In this document: piece by piece, positions 1 to 5,995 of the stretch
Layout: every line of letters starts with the position of its first letter
Numbering within the stretch: the first letter of the stretch is position 1
Position numbers and translations under genes: made by a program
Source of the DNA: Saprospiraceae bacterium
Lineage (GTDB): Bacteria; Bacteroidota; Bacteroidia; Chitinophagales; Saprospiraceae
Assembly (NCBI GenBank): GCA_025455635.1
Contig: JALOMF010000164.1
Coordinates: 1-8,286 of the forward strand
Direction: 5' to 3'
Length of the DNA: 8,286 nucleotides
Notes under the pieces: generated by a model
Database searches by the model: none
Seen by the model: only the letters and a program-made list of their open reading frames with translations
Told to the model about the DNA's origin: nothing

Positions 1-1128
1 AACCGGGCTTTGCAACTGCTCGTGGTAGCCGTGGGCAAGGTGCTCAACGGGCGTACCAATGCGGGTCGTCATGCCCGTGTGGAACTCGGTCAATTTTTCA
101 ATGTGGTTCATCAAGGCACCACCACCCGTGAGCACGAGGCCACCGATGAGCTTGCCTTCATAACCGCACCTGCGGATTTCCCATACCACATAGTCGAGCA
201 CTTCTTCCATGCGGGCCTGTATGATGCGGGCAAGGTTCTTTTCAGAAATCTCCTTGTGCTCCCTGCCTTTGAGGCCAGGTATAGTTATGATTCGATTGTC
301 GTACACTTCTTCGGCCATGGCACTGCCAAATTTCACCTTCAGCTTCTCGGCTTGGTTCTGCATCACGTTGCAGCCCTCCTTGATGTCCTTGGTAATGACG
401 CCGCCACCGAACGGGATGACCGCCGTGTGCCGGATGATGCCGTCCTTGAAGATGGTGATATCCGTGGTGCCGCCACCAATGTCCACCAAAGCCACGCCCG
501 CTTCTTTTTCCTCTTCGGAAAGCACGGCTGCAGCACTGGCAATTGGCTCCAGCATCAGGCTTGCCACACGCAGGCCGGCCCGCTCCACGCATTTAACGAT
601 GTTTTGCGTAGCGGTGATTTGACCTGTGATGATATGGAAATTGGCCTCCAAGCGCACCCCACTCATGCCGATAGGGTCCACGATGCCTTGCTCGTCGTCC
701 ACGGTGTACTCTTGCGGGAGCACATGCAGGATTTTGTCGCCGGGAGGCAGCACGAGCTTGTACATGTCATTGACCAATTTGTCGATGTCACGTTGTCCGA
801 TTTCCGTGTGGATGTTGTCACGGGTGAGCAAGCCCCGGTGTTGGAGGCTCTTGATGTGCTGGCCTGCTATGCCAACATGTGCCACTCGGAACTCAGTGCC
901 AGCCGCCCGTTGGGCCAAAGCAATGGCCTCGGAAATAGCTTTTACGGTTTTCTCGATGTTGCTGACGACGCCACGCATGACGCCCTCGCTTTCGACTTTG
1001 CCGACTCCGAGAATCTCAAGCCTGCCGTGCTCGTTCTTGCGGCCGGCAATGGCGCAGACTTTCGTGGTGCCGATGTCGAGGGCGACCACCAAATCCTGGG
1101 AGGAGAAGTTTGGATAATCCATAATCAT
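1..1128 (-). CDS. ftsA: FtsA, actin-like cell division protein (3' end outside window)
   Basis: Actin-fold ATPase that anchors FtsZ filaments to the membrane and recruits later divisome proteins. The frame is open from the start to the window edge at position 1 (376 codons), so the last part, including the C-terminal membrane-targeting helix, is missing. Visible: phosphate-1 motif LDIGTTKVCAIAG (17-29); start of the FtsA-specific 1C subdomain at VGIAGQHI (85-92), running to about 165; phosphate-2 motif VDIGGGTTDITIF (215-227); and adenosine-binding TGGGALMNHIEKL (334-346). The start may be ATG at 1128 (MIMDYP) or at 1122 (MDYP). It lies downstream of ftsQ after a 246-bp repeat-rich gap; ftsZ is the expected next gene. 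No frame break is seen. Confidence 0.95.
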   Translation of the reverse strand, partial: MIMDYPNFSSQDLVVALDIGTTKVCAIAGRKNEHGRLEILGVGKVESEGVMRGVVSNIEKTVKAISEAIALAQRAAGTEFRVAHVGIAGQHIKSLQHRGLLTRDNIHTEIGQRDIDKLVNDMYKLVLPPGDKILHVLPQEYTVDDEQGIVDPIGMSGVRLEANFHIITGQITATQNIVKCVERAGLRVASLMLEPIASAAAVLSEEEKEAGVALVDIGGGTTDITIFKDGIIRHTAVIPFGGGVITKDIKEGCNVMQNQAEKLKVKFGSAMAEEVYDNRIITIPGLKGREHKEISEKNLARIIQARMEEVLDYVVWEIRRCGYEGKLIGGLVLTGGGALMNHIEKLTEFHTGMTTRIGTPVEHLAHGYHEQLQSPV

Positions 1129-1201
1129 GATTTTTAATGGCTCAATAGAATGAACTGGTTATGTATAAAACTCGAATGAAAACCGGAAACTAGAAATCGG
1201 G

Positions 1202-1264
1202 AATTGGGTGTGTTTCAAAGTGAGTGATGCCCAATTTCTAAATTTCCTTCTTCCTAATTTTTCC
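1202..1264. repeat. A/T-rich inverted and degenerate heptamer repeats upstream of ftsA
   Basis: AATTGGG at 1202-1208 pairs with CCCAATT at 1230-1236, with looser matches outward (GAAATCGG before it, TCTAAATTTC after it). Further AATTTCT-like units follow to about 1264. The 246-bp ftsQ-ftsA gap (1129-1374) holds otherwise only A/T-rich sequence. No open frame of note, RNA gene or convincing Bacteroidota promoter is visible in it. Confidence 0.5.
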
Positions 1265-1333
1265 ATTTCAAGGGTTTAGGCTGTTTGGAAAAAGATTTGA
1301 AAATTGAAAAACACAAGTATGCATAGACTGCCA

Positions 1334-1364
1334 CAATTTCTCAATTTCTAATTTCTCAATTTCC
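1334..1364. repeat. Short tandem repeat between ftsQ and ftsA
   Basis: Four near-identical units on the plus strand: CAATTTCT, CAATTTCT, AATTTCT, CAATTTCC. They begin ten bases after the ftsQ stop codon in the direction of transcription. The 7- to 8-base period and AAT core resemble the heptamer arrays elsewhere in the window. Confidence 0.75.
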
Positions 1365-1374
1365 ATCAACCGGG

Positions 1375-2160
1375 TTATCTTCGCTCGCAAACCACTTGGT
1401 TCCGGTAGCGCAAATCAATCGTTTTGTACTTGCGCCAGCCTTCCCGGCTGAATCCTTCTTCGTAAAAGGTCTTCAATTTCTTGAACTTGCCTTCCACGTC
1501 GGCGTCCCATTTTCCAAGTATGATAGACTGGTCGCCTACTTTTGGCACCAGCACGAAATCGTTGTTTCCAGTGACGTGAACCTGTTCAAACATCGCCTTC
1601 CAGAGTGGGTCGGCGAGGATGTAGTTGGTCAGGTCAAAAAGGTCGTGCAGCACGCTGTTTTTCTTTTCCAAAAACTCCGGCGTGTGCGGTGGGATATTCC
1701 CTGTGGCCACCAGCGTCCTGGTGGTAAAGTGCCTCGACCAAGGCACCCTTGCGCCGCCGTTGTCTATATAATACTGTGCGCCCATTTTATCGAATACCCT
1801 CAAGATGGGTATCCGCTGTTCGATGTTTATCTTCACCTTGCTATCAGCGGTGAGCAGCACTTCGGCATTCTTTACGAAAAGGTTCTCCTCCAATGCCTGC
1901 TCTACGAAAGCCTCATCCACCGTAGAAGCCGTCATTTCATCCAACGACCCACCAATGGCCTTCTCCACCAGTCGAATCACGTCCATGCTGTCAATCAACA
2001 GCGCCCCATCCTCCAACGGCTCTACCTCTACCACCGTGGCACCTACCACTAGCTCCTTCTTCCTTGCCACTGCGCCCACGATGAGCATCAGGGTGAGGAA
2101 GCCCCCGCCTATCCAAGCGATGCGGCGGAAGGAGGATGATTTGTTTGCGTTGTCGAGCAT
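1375..2160 (-). CDS. ftsQ: FtsQ/DivIB, cell division protein
   Basis: Bitopic divisome protein that links early cytoplasmic division proteins to the septal synthase complex, in other bacteria together with FtsB and FtsL. Short basic cytoplasmic N-terminus (FRR at 11-13), one membrane segment at about 14-31 (IAWIGGGFLTLMLIVGAV), then a periplasmic part. The POTRA-type region spans about 37-115 and ends in VKINIEQRIPILRVF (109-123), followed by the FtsQ domain with QYYIDNGGARVPWS (129-142). The C-terminal signature ILGKWDADVEGKFKKLKTFY (214-233) leads to YKTIDLRYRNQVVCER (245-260). At 261 residues it is of normal size for Bacteroidota. The ATG at 2160 lies 9 bases after the KilA-N stop with no Shine-Dalgarno; transcription probably reads through from murC. 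The stop is TAA. Confidence 0.95.
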   Translation of the reverse strand: MLDNANKSSSFRRIAWIGGGFLTLMLIVGAVARKKELVVGATVVEVEPLEDGALLIDSMDVIRLVEKAIGGSLDEMTASTVDEAFVEQALEENLFVKNAEVLLTADSKVKINIEQRIPILRVFDKMGAQYYIDNGGARVPWSRHFTTRTLVATGNIPPHTPEFLEKKNSVLHDLFDLTNYILADPLWKAMFEQVHVTGNNDFVLVPKVGDQSIILGKWDADVEGKFKKLKTFYEEGFSREGWRKYKTIDLRYRNQVVCERR

Positions 2161-2169
2161 AGAAGTTGT

Positions 2170-2882
2170 TTATTTTATCACGTCTTTCAGTATGTCAACG
2201 TGGTATGTTCTTACTTTACCATAACGTTCATCGTGTGCCGAACCAGTCGGAATTTTCTTTGCGCTACTGACTGCCACCGCTTTTTTGCCCCATTCTTTTG
2301 CCAAATGAAGTGGGCAAGCAATCCCGTTCAAGGCGCAGTAGCCAGCAATTGTATAATAATGGTCGTCAACACTTAGGATTTTGGCTTCCAGTTCGTCGAG
2401 CCGTTCCGCTGTGTCGTCCAGTTCTTTCCGCACGTCGGCGTTGATTTTTTCCTGCTCTTCCCACTGTTGGGCAAGCAGCCGAAGCGTTGCGGAGAAACCT
2501 GTTGCCGGAACTTCTTTAGTTCCGTTTTTCCTGTGGTCAGGAGTTCTTGTATCTTGTCGTACACCCAAAGTTCAAAAGCTGGTGAAAGCCAGGCTGCGAA
2601 TTTTAGGGCCAGTTTTTCGTCCATCCAGGTGCCTTGGATTTCATTGTAGGCGTCTCCACCTTTTACAACTCTCAGTACTTCTCTCTTAGAACCGATATTC
2701 CAAATGGAATATCGGTTTTCTAGTAATTGAATGAAATCCCGTGCATGTTGAGATTTCAAAAAATTGCCTACCAACTTTCCAAACGGCTTCGCCATTTCCG
2801 TAGCATTAATCATCTTATTGCCATCGGCAAACTCAAAGGAAATCTTATGCCCTTCGTAGTCAATTTTGATGATATCTGCCAT
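2170..2882 (-). pseudogene. KilA-N domain protein gene, split by a one-base frameshift
   Basis: The first frame (2882 down to about 2511) encodes a KilA-N DNA-binding domain of phage and DNA-virus type: NKMINATEMAKPFGK (22-36), FLKSQHARDFI (41-51), VVKGGDAYNEIQGTWMDEKL (72-91) and AAWLSPAFELWVYDKIQELL (96-115). After TTGKTELKK it changes to unrelated sequence and stops at 2373. The frame beginning VPATGFSATL at 2511 supplies the natural continuation: a helical, Glu/Lys-rich stretch (EEQEKINADV through DELEAKI) and a C-terminal domain, DHYYTIAGYCALNGI to YHVDILKDVIK, ending at 2170. Joined, they give about 237 residues. Loss of one base near 2511 explains the break; a shift in the A5 tract at about 2520-2526 is an alternative, as is a sequencing error. 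Similar proteins act in phages as antirepressors or regulators. It sits 23 bp after murC and 9 bp before ftsQ. Confidence 0.85.
2690..2717. repeat. Perfect 12-bp palindrome within the KilA-N gene
   Basis: AACCGATATTCC at 2690-2701 and GGAATATCGGTT at 2706-2717 are exact inverted copies around a 4-base loop AAAT. The DNA encodes the NRYSIWNIGS part of the KilA-N domain, between the SQHARDFI helix and the VLRVVKGG strand. It could be an operator-like site, an RNA hairpin, or coincidence of codons. Confidence 0.7.
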
Positions 2883-2905
2883 GTTTGTTCAGTTTTGAGT
2901 AGTGG

Positions 2906-4402
2906 CTATTTCCTGTTTTTAAGCATAAGTTTTATCGGCCTCACAAACGTATCAATATCCCCCGCCCCAATCGTCATCACCACGTCCAAGTCCTTGGTTT
3001 TCAGCAGTTCCAGCACATTTGCCTTTGTTGCCAAAACCCGGTTCGGGTTCTTCATTTTATCAAAAACAATTTCCGAAGTGACGCCCGGCATCGGTAGTTC
3101 CCGTGCAGGGTAGATGTCCATCAAGATGATCTCGTCCAATTTGTCAAGTTCCGTAGCGAAACCGTCCTGAAAGTCCCTCGTTCGGGAGTACAGGTGCGGC
3201 TGGAAGATGCCCGTTATGCGCCGACCGGGGAACAGTTCCCGTGCCGCTTGCACCGCCGCCCGGATTTCCGTTGGGTGGTGGGCGTAGTCGTCAATGAACA
3301 CCGTGCGCTCGTCCCGATAGACGAACTCGAACCGCCTTTGGATGCCCTTGAAGCTGATGAGCGCCTTGCGGATGGCCTTCTCTGTCACTCCCAGTTGCAG
3401 CGCCACGGCGATGGCTGCGGTTGCGTTTTCGATATTGTGCCGCCCCGCCATTGAGAATTTCAGATTTCGGAATTCGGATTTCGGATTGGGGGCATCGGAA
3501 TCCGTAATCCGCAATCCCAAATCCGCAATCACCTCGTAGCTCCGGCCCTCACCGCTCCCGCTTTTGGCGGGAAGAGCCTCCCAACTCCGGCCAGAGGCCG
3601 GAGCTACGAAGTCAAATACGAACATGCCATCCTCAACACGGATGTTGTCTGAGCGATATGTGCCTGACCCTAAGCCGAAAGTGGAAATTGCAACTCGGTT
3701 GGAAATATCAATCGTTTGATTGTCAAAGTGTTGCGTAAGTTCATCCTTAATAAAAACCTTGCCATTTGGCTTCGTTTTTTTAAGAAATTCCTTGAAACCA
3801 GTCTCCGCCACATTCTCGGCTGCGCCATAGATGTCAAGATGGTCGGGGTCCATGCTCAGTAGCACGGAAATTTCAGGCGAAAGCTGGAGGAAGCTGCGGT
3901 CATATTCGTCCGCTTCCACCACCACCCAGTCGCTGTCGCCGCCCACGTAATTCGACTTGAGGTTCTGTGCGATGCCGCCCAAAAACGCCGTACACTTCAC
4001 GCCGCCTGTGCGCAAAATATGCGTCACGAGGGAGGAAGTCGTCGTCTTTCCATGCGTACCAGCCACGGCAATCGTGCGCTGGCTGCGGCTGATGATGCCT
4101 AGCACTTCCGCCCGTTTTTTCAAGGGAATGTTGCTATTTTGAAAATGCAGCAGTTCCTCAAAATCACGGGGGATGGCCGGCGTCCACACTACCAAGTCAA
4201 GTCCGGCGGGGATTTTCGTCAAATCCGCTGCACCGTAGTGAACCGTCATGCCCTCTTTCACCAACTTTTTGGTGAGGGTCGTCTCTGTTTTATCGTAGCC
4301 ACTAACCTCGCAGCCTTTCATCAAAAAGTACCGGGCCAAGGCCGACATGCCGATGCCGCCGATGCCGAGGAAGTAGATTTTTTTGATGCTTTTTAGATTC
4401 AC
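2906..4402 (-). CDS. murC: MurC, UDP-N-acetylmuramate--L-alanine ligase, with in-frame repeat insertion
   Basis: Cytoplasmic ATP-dependent ligase that adds L-alanine to UDP-MurNAc, the first amino-acid step of the stem peptide. N-terminal UDP-binding domain: FLGIGGIGMSALA (11-23). Central ATPase domain: P-loop AGTHGKTTTSS (114-124), EADEYDRSF (163-171), HLDIYG (188-193) and AGRHNIENATAA (319-330). C-terminal domain: DDYAHHPTEI (371-380), QPHLYSRT (401-408) and GAGD (480-483 region). At 498 residues it is about 50 longer than expected. The excess is residues 266-316, encoded by repeat DNA at 3454-3609, just before the AGRHN motif. The frame stays open and all catalytic motifs remain, so the enzyme is probably active with a surface loop. 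The start is GTG at 4402, fixed by alignment of the N-terminal motif; no in-frame ATG lies suitably nearby. It ends with TAG. Confidence 0.96.
   Translation of the reverse strand: MNLKSIKKIYFLGIGGIGMSALARYFLMKGCEVSGYDKTETTLTKKLVKEGMTVHYGAADLTKIPAGLDLVVWTPAIPRDFEELLHFQNSNIPLKKRAEVLGIISRSQRTIAVAGTHGKTTTSSLVTHILRTGGVKCTAFLGGIAQNLKSNYVGGDSDWVVVEADEYDRSFLQLSPEISVLLSMDPDHLDIYGAAENVAETGFKEFLKKTKPNGKVFIKDELTQHFDNQTIDISNRVAISTFGLGSGTYRSDNIRVEDGMFVFDFVAPASGRSWEALPAKSGSGEGRSYEVIADLGLRITDSDAPNPKSEFRNLKFSMAGRHNIENATAAIAVALQLGVTEKAIRKALISFKGIQRRFEFVYRDERTVFIDDYAHHPTEIRAAVQAARELFPGRRITGIFQPHLYSRTRDFQDGFATELDKLDEIILMDIYPARELPMPGVTSEIVFDKMKNPNRVLATKANVLELLKTKDLDVVMTIGAGDIDTFVRPIKLMLKNRK
3454..3531. repeat. 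Opposed heptamer arrays inside murC
   Basis: Units of seven bases in two facing arrays. On the plus strand, 3460-3487 reads TCAGATT, TCGGAAT, TCGGATT, TCGGATT; 3497-3531 reads GGAATCC, GTAATCC, GCAATCC, CAAATCC, GCAATCA. The second is roughly the inverse of the first, with GGGGGCATC between them. The arrays adjoin the palindromic element at 3534 and encode murC residues of about 291-316 (LGLRITDSDAPNPKSEFRNL), which have no counterpart expected in the family. Confidence 0.82.
3534..3609. repeat. REPIN-like palindromic element inside murC
   Basis: Terminal inverted repeats of 14 bp: TCGTAGCTCCGGCC at 3534-3547 and its exact complement at 3596-3609. The right-hand copy, read on the minus strand, is GTAG followed by a perfect hairpin CTCCGGCC-TCT-GGCCGGAG (3585-3603), the form of a REP sequence. 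The left copy keeps GTAG and one hairpin arm but has lost the other. A further 6-bp hairpin, TCCCGC (3556-3561) with GCGGGA (3567-3572), lies between. The element encodes murC residues 265-290, including APASGRSWEALPAKSGSGEG, without a stop codon. Confidence 0.85.
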
Positions 4403-4403
4403 T

Positions 4404-4458
4404 CGATTTATTCGATTTACGATTTACGATTGGGGGCTTCTGCTTCAATCGCAAATTC
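4404..4458. repeat. Inverted heptamer repeat and hairpin, murC-side flank of the four-helix-bundle gene
   Basis: Bases 4404-4432 are tandem 7-base units of the form GATTTAC, the inverted match (27 of 29) of 4850-4878. They run into GGGGG and then into a short opposite-facing array, CAATCGCAAATTC at 4446-4458. That array pairs imperfectly with GATTTACGATTG at 4421-4432, including a perfect 6-bp core CGATTG/CAATCG. The same plan (heptamers, GATTGGGGGC, inverted heptamers) occurs inside murC at 3454-3531. The repeat reaches to one base from the murC start codon. Confidence 0.8.
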
Positions 4459-4462
4459 AGTT

Positions 4463-4825
4463 TTATTTTTTCTGTACTGATTTTCTACTCGTTTTGATGG
4501 AAGCAACTGTGATTGAAAGTAGCTCATCTGCCTCTTTCCACAGCACTGCAACTGTGCTTCGTTTTTCAGGGATAAAAGCAACTATCATTTCAAGCCAGTA
4601 TTGGGTTTCATCAAGTTCCTCTTCGACCATTTTCAATTTGTTGATGAAATCCGGTCCGGATTTTCCTCGACAAGCTGCCCTATAATTTGCGCCAGGCGAA
4701 GTACATGAGCGAACCAACTGATTCTTAATTGCCCGAATTTCAAAAAGGTCTGGAAGCTCTTTCAAAAACATGATGACCGCAATTCCAAACTCCTTAAATC
4801 GCTTTTTAAGTTTTTCTTCGTCCAT
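4463..4825 (-). CDS. Four-helix-bundle protein of the S23 / 23S rRNA intervening-sequence family
   Basis: Small soluble all-alpha protein of 120 residues. Signatures of the S23/four-helix-bundle family are clear: NQLVRSCTSPGANYRAAC at 35-52, then FINKLKMVEEELDETQYWLE at 60-79, and a fourth helix with KEADELL near 92-98. Four amphipathic helices span about 3-24, 29-53, 56-82 and 87-115. Members occur inside 23S rRNA intervening sequences and as free-standing genes in Bacteroidota, and are related to the Avd accessory proteins of diversity-generating retroelements; the cellular role of the free-standing ones is not established. The ATG at 4825 was chosen because family similarity begins there. 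An in-frame TTG at 4852 would start inside the flanking repeat. The gene interrupts the murG-murC pair and is bracketed by inverted heptamer repeats, suggesting it arrived as a unit. No reverse transcriptase or variable-repeat target is nearby. Confidence 0.9.
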   Translation of the reverse strand: MDEEKLKKRFKEFGIAVIMFLKELPDLFEIRAIKNQLVRSCTSPGANYRAACRGKSGPDFINKLKMVEEELDETQYWLEMIVAFIPEKRSTVAVLWKEADELLSITVASIKTSRKSVQKK

Positions 4826-4849
4826 AGCATGAATATTTTGGAGGTGCGA

Positions 4850-4878
4850 CAATCGTAAATCGTAAATCGAGAAAATCG
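4850..4878. repeat. Inverted heptamer repeat, murG-side flank of the four-helix-bundle gene
   Basis: Tandem 7-base units of the form AATCGTA (CAATCGTAAATCGTAAATCG, then AGAAAATCG). Read on the other strand it matches the copy at 4404-4432 at 27 of 29 positions. The two copies face each other across the four-helix-bundle gene. The bases continue in the same style toward the murG stop. Confidence 0.88.
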
Positions 4879-4885
4879 TAAATAA

Positions 4886-5989
4886 TCAACGACCTATCAA
4901 TTGAAGCAGCACCTTCGCAATTTCTTCCGCCGCATTCGGCTTCGCCAATTGCTTGATATTTCCACCTAAACGCTTTGCAAGCTCCTGATTTTCAAGGACT
5001 TCCAAAGCCGTCCAAAGCAACCGCTCCTTTGCCTCCACATCCTTCACCATCAATGCCGCCTGTTTTTCCACGAGGGCCAAGGCGTTCTTCGTCTGGTGGT
5101 CCTCCGCCACGTTTGGCGAAGGGACGAGGATGGACGGCTTTCCGACCAAGCACATCTCCGAGATGGTTAGCGCCCCAGCCCTACCTATGACCAAATCGGC
5201 TGCGGCGTAGGCCAAGTCCATCCGGTCAATGAAAGGTCGGGCTTGCACGTTGGGCAATTTGGCTGTTTCACAATGGCTGAAAGCCGCTTCGTAAAACTTG
5301 CCGATTTGCCAGAGCACTTGTACGTCCGAGCGTTCACGGAGCAGGTCGGTTGCAGCGGCCATTGCCTCGTTCAGCGTGCGAGCGCCGAGGCTGCCACCGA
5401 AAATGAAAATCGTTTTCTTCGAGGCATCCAAGCCGAAGTATTTCAGCCCTTCGTTGCGCTTGTTTTCCAAATTTTCAAAGACCTCCGAGCGAACTGGATT
5501 GCCCGTGAGCACGATTTTTTCCTTCGGAAAAAATTGGTCCATGCCCTCGTAAGCGACGCAGATTTTGGCGGCTTTTTTTGCCAAAATGCGGTTCGTCACG
5601 CCGGGGAAACCGTTTTGCTCTTGCAGCACTGTTGGGATGCCTGCTGCCCCTGCTGCGTTCAGCGTGGGGCCGCTTGCGTAGCCGCCGACACCCACTGCCA
5701 CATCTGGTTGGAAGCGCCGAACGATTTGCCTCGCCTTCCAACTGCTGGCCATGAGCTTGAACGGGAACAAGAGGTTCTGCCATGTCAATTTCCGCTGGAA
5801 GCCGCTAATCCAAAGTCCTTCGATTGGATAGCCAGCTTTTGGAACTTTTTCCATCTCCAGCTTGCCTTGCGCCCCGACAAACAAAATCTCGGCGTCGGGC
5901 CTCAGTTTTTTCACTGCATCGGCGATGGCGATGGCGGGAAAAACATGCCCGCCTGTGCCACCTCCGCTAATTATTATTCTCATGGTCAT
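4886..5989 (-). CDS. murG: MurG, UDP-GlcNAc:undecaprenyl-PP-MurNAc-pentapeptide GlcNAc transferase
   Basis: Peripheral membrane GT-B glycosyltransferase that adds GlcNAc to lipid I, making lipid II on the inner face of the cytoplasmic membrane. At 367 residues it has normal length. N-terminal Rossmann domain: GGGTGGH (9-15), GGYASG (102-107) and QEQNGFPGVTNR (123-134), the acceptor-side signatures. C-terminal domain: FGGSLGART (197-205), QIGK (228-231), GRAGALTISE (269-278) and DHQTKNA (297-303), which form the UDP-GlcNAc site. The start could be the ATG at 5989 or the one two codons later at 5983, which gives the more typical MRIIISGGGTGG. Both lie just after the palindromic repeat and neither has a Shine-Dalgarno. 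The stop is TGA at 4886-4888, seven bases before the heptamer repeat upstream of the four-helix-bundle gene. Confidence 0.97.
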   Translation of the reverse strand: MTMRIIISGGGTGGHVFPAIAIADAVKKLRPDAEILFVGAQGKLEMEKVPKAGYPIEGLWISGFQRKLTWQNLLFPFKLMASSWKARQIVRRFQPDVAVGVGGYASGPTLNAAGAAGIPTVLQEQNGFPGVTNRILAKKAAKICVAYEGMDQFFPKEKIVLTGNPVRSEVFENLENKRNEGLKYFGLDASKKTIFIFGGSLGARTLNEAMAAATDLLRERSDVQVLWQIGKFYEAAFSHCETAKLPNVQARPFIDRMDLAYAAADLVIGRAGALTISEMCLVGKPSILVPSPNVAEDHQTKNALALVEKQAALMVKDVEAKERLLWTALEVLENQELAKRLGGNIKQLAKPNAAEEIAKVLLQLIGR

Positions 5990-5995
5990 TGTTCT

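Noticed and set aside
10..1137. A 375-codon open frame on the plus strand
   Set aside because: It is the antisense of ftsA, whose minus-strand frame has all the actin-fold motifs and simply has no stop within the window. The plus-strand product resembles nothing known.
1140..1230. Promoter upstream of ftsA (TAnnTTTG with TTTG)
   Set aside because: The best match is TAGTTTCC with a TTTG 23 bases upstream, a poor fit in both sequence and spacing.
2500..2530. Programmed -1 frameshift in the KilA-N gene
   Set aside because: There is an A5 tract, but no standard X XXY YYZ slippery heptamer in the right phase and no clear downstream structure. A one-base loss is simpler.
3454..3531. CRISPR-like array from the regular heptamers
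   Set aside because: Units are contiguous seven-base repeats without spacers, and they lie in a coding frame.
4404..4878. Target-site duplications around the four-helix-bundle cassette
   Set aside because: The flanking bases outside the two 29-bp repeats do not match, so classical transposition cannot be shown.
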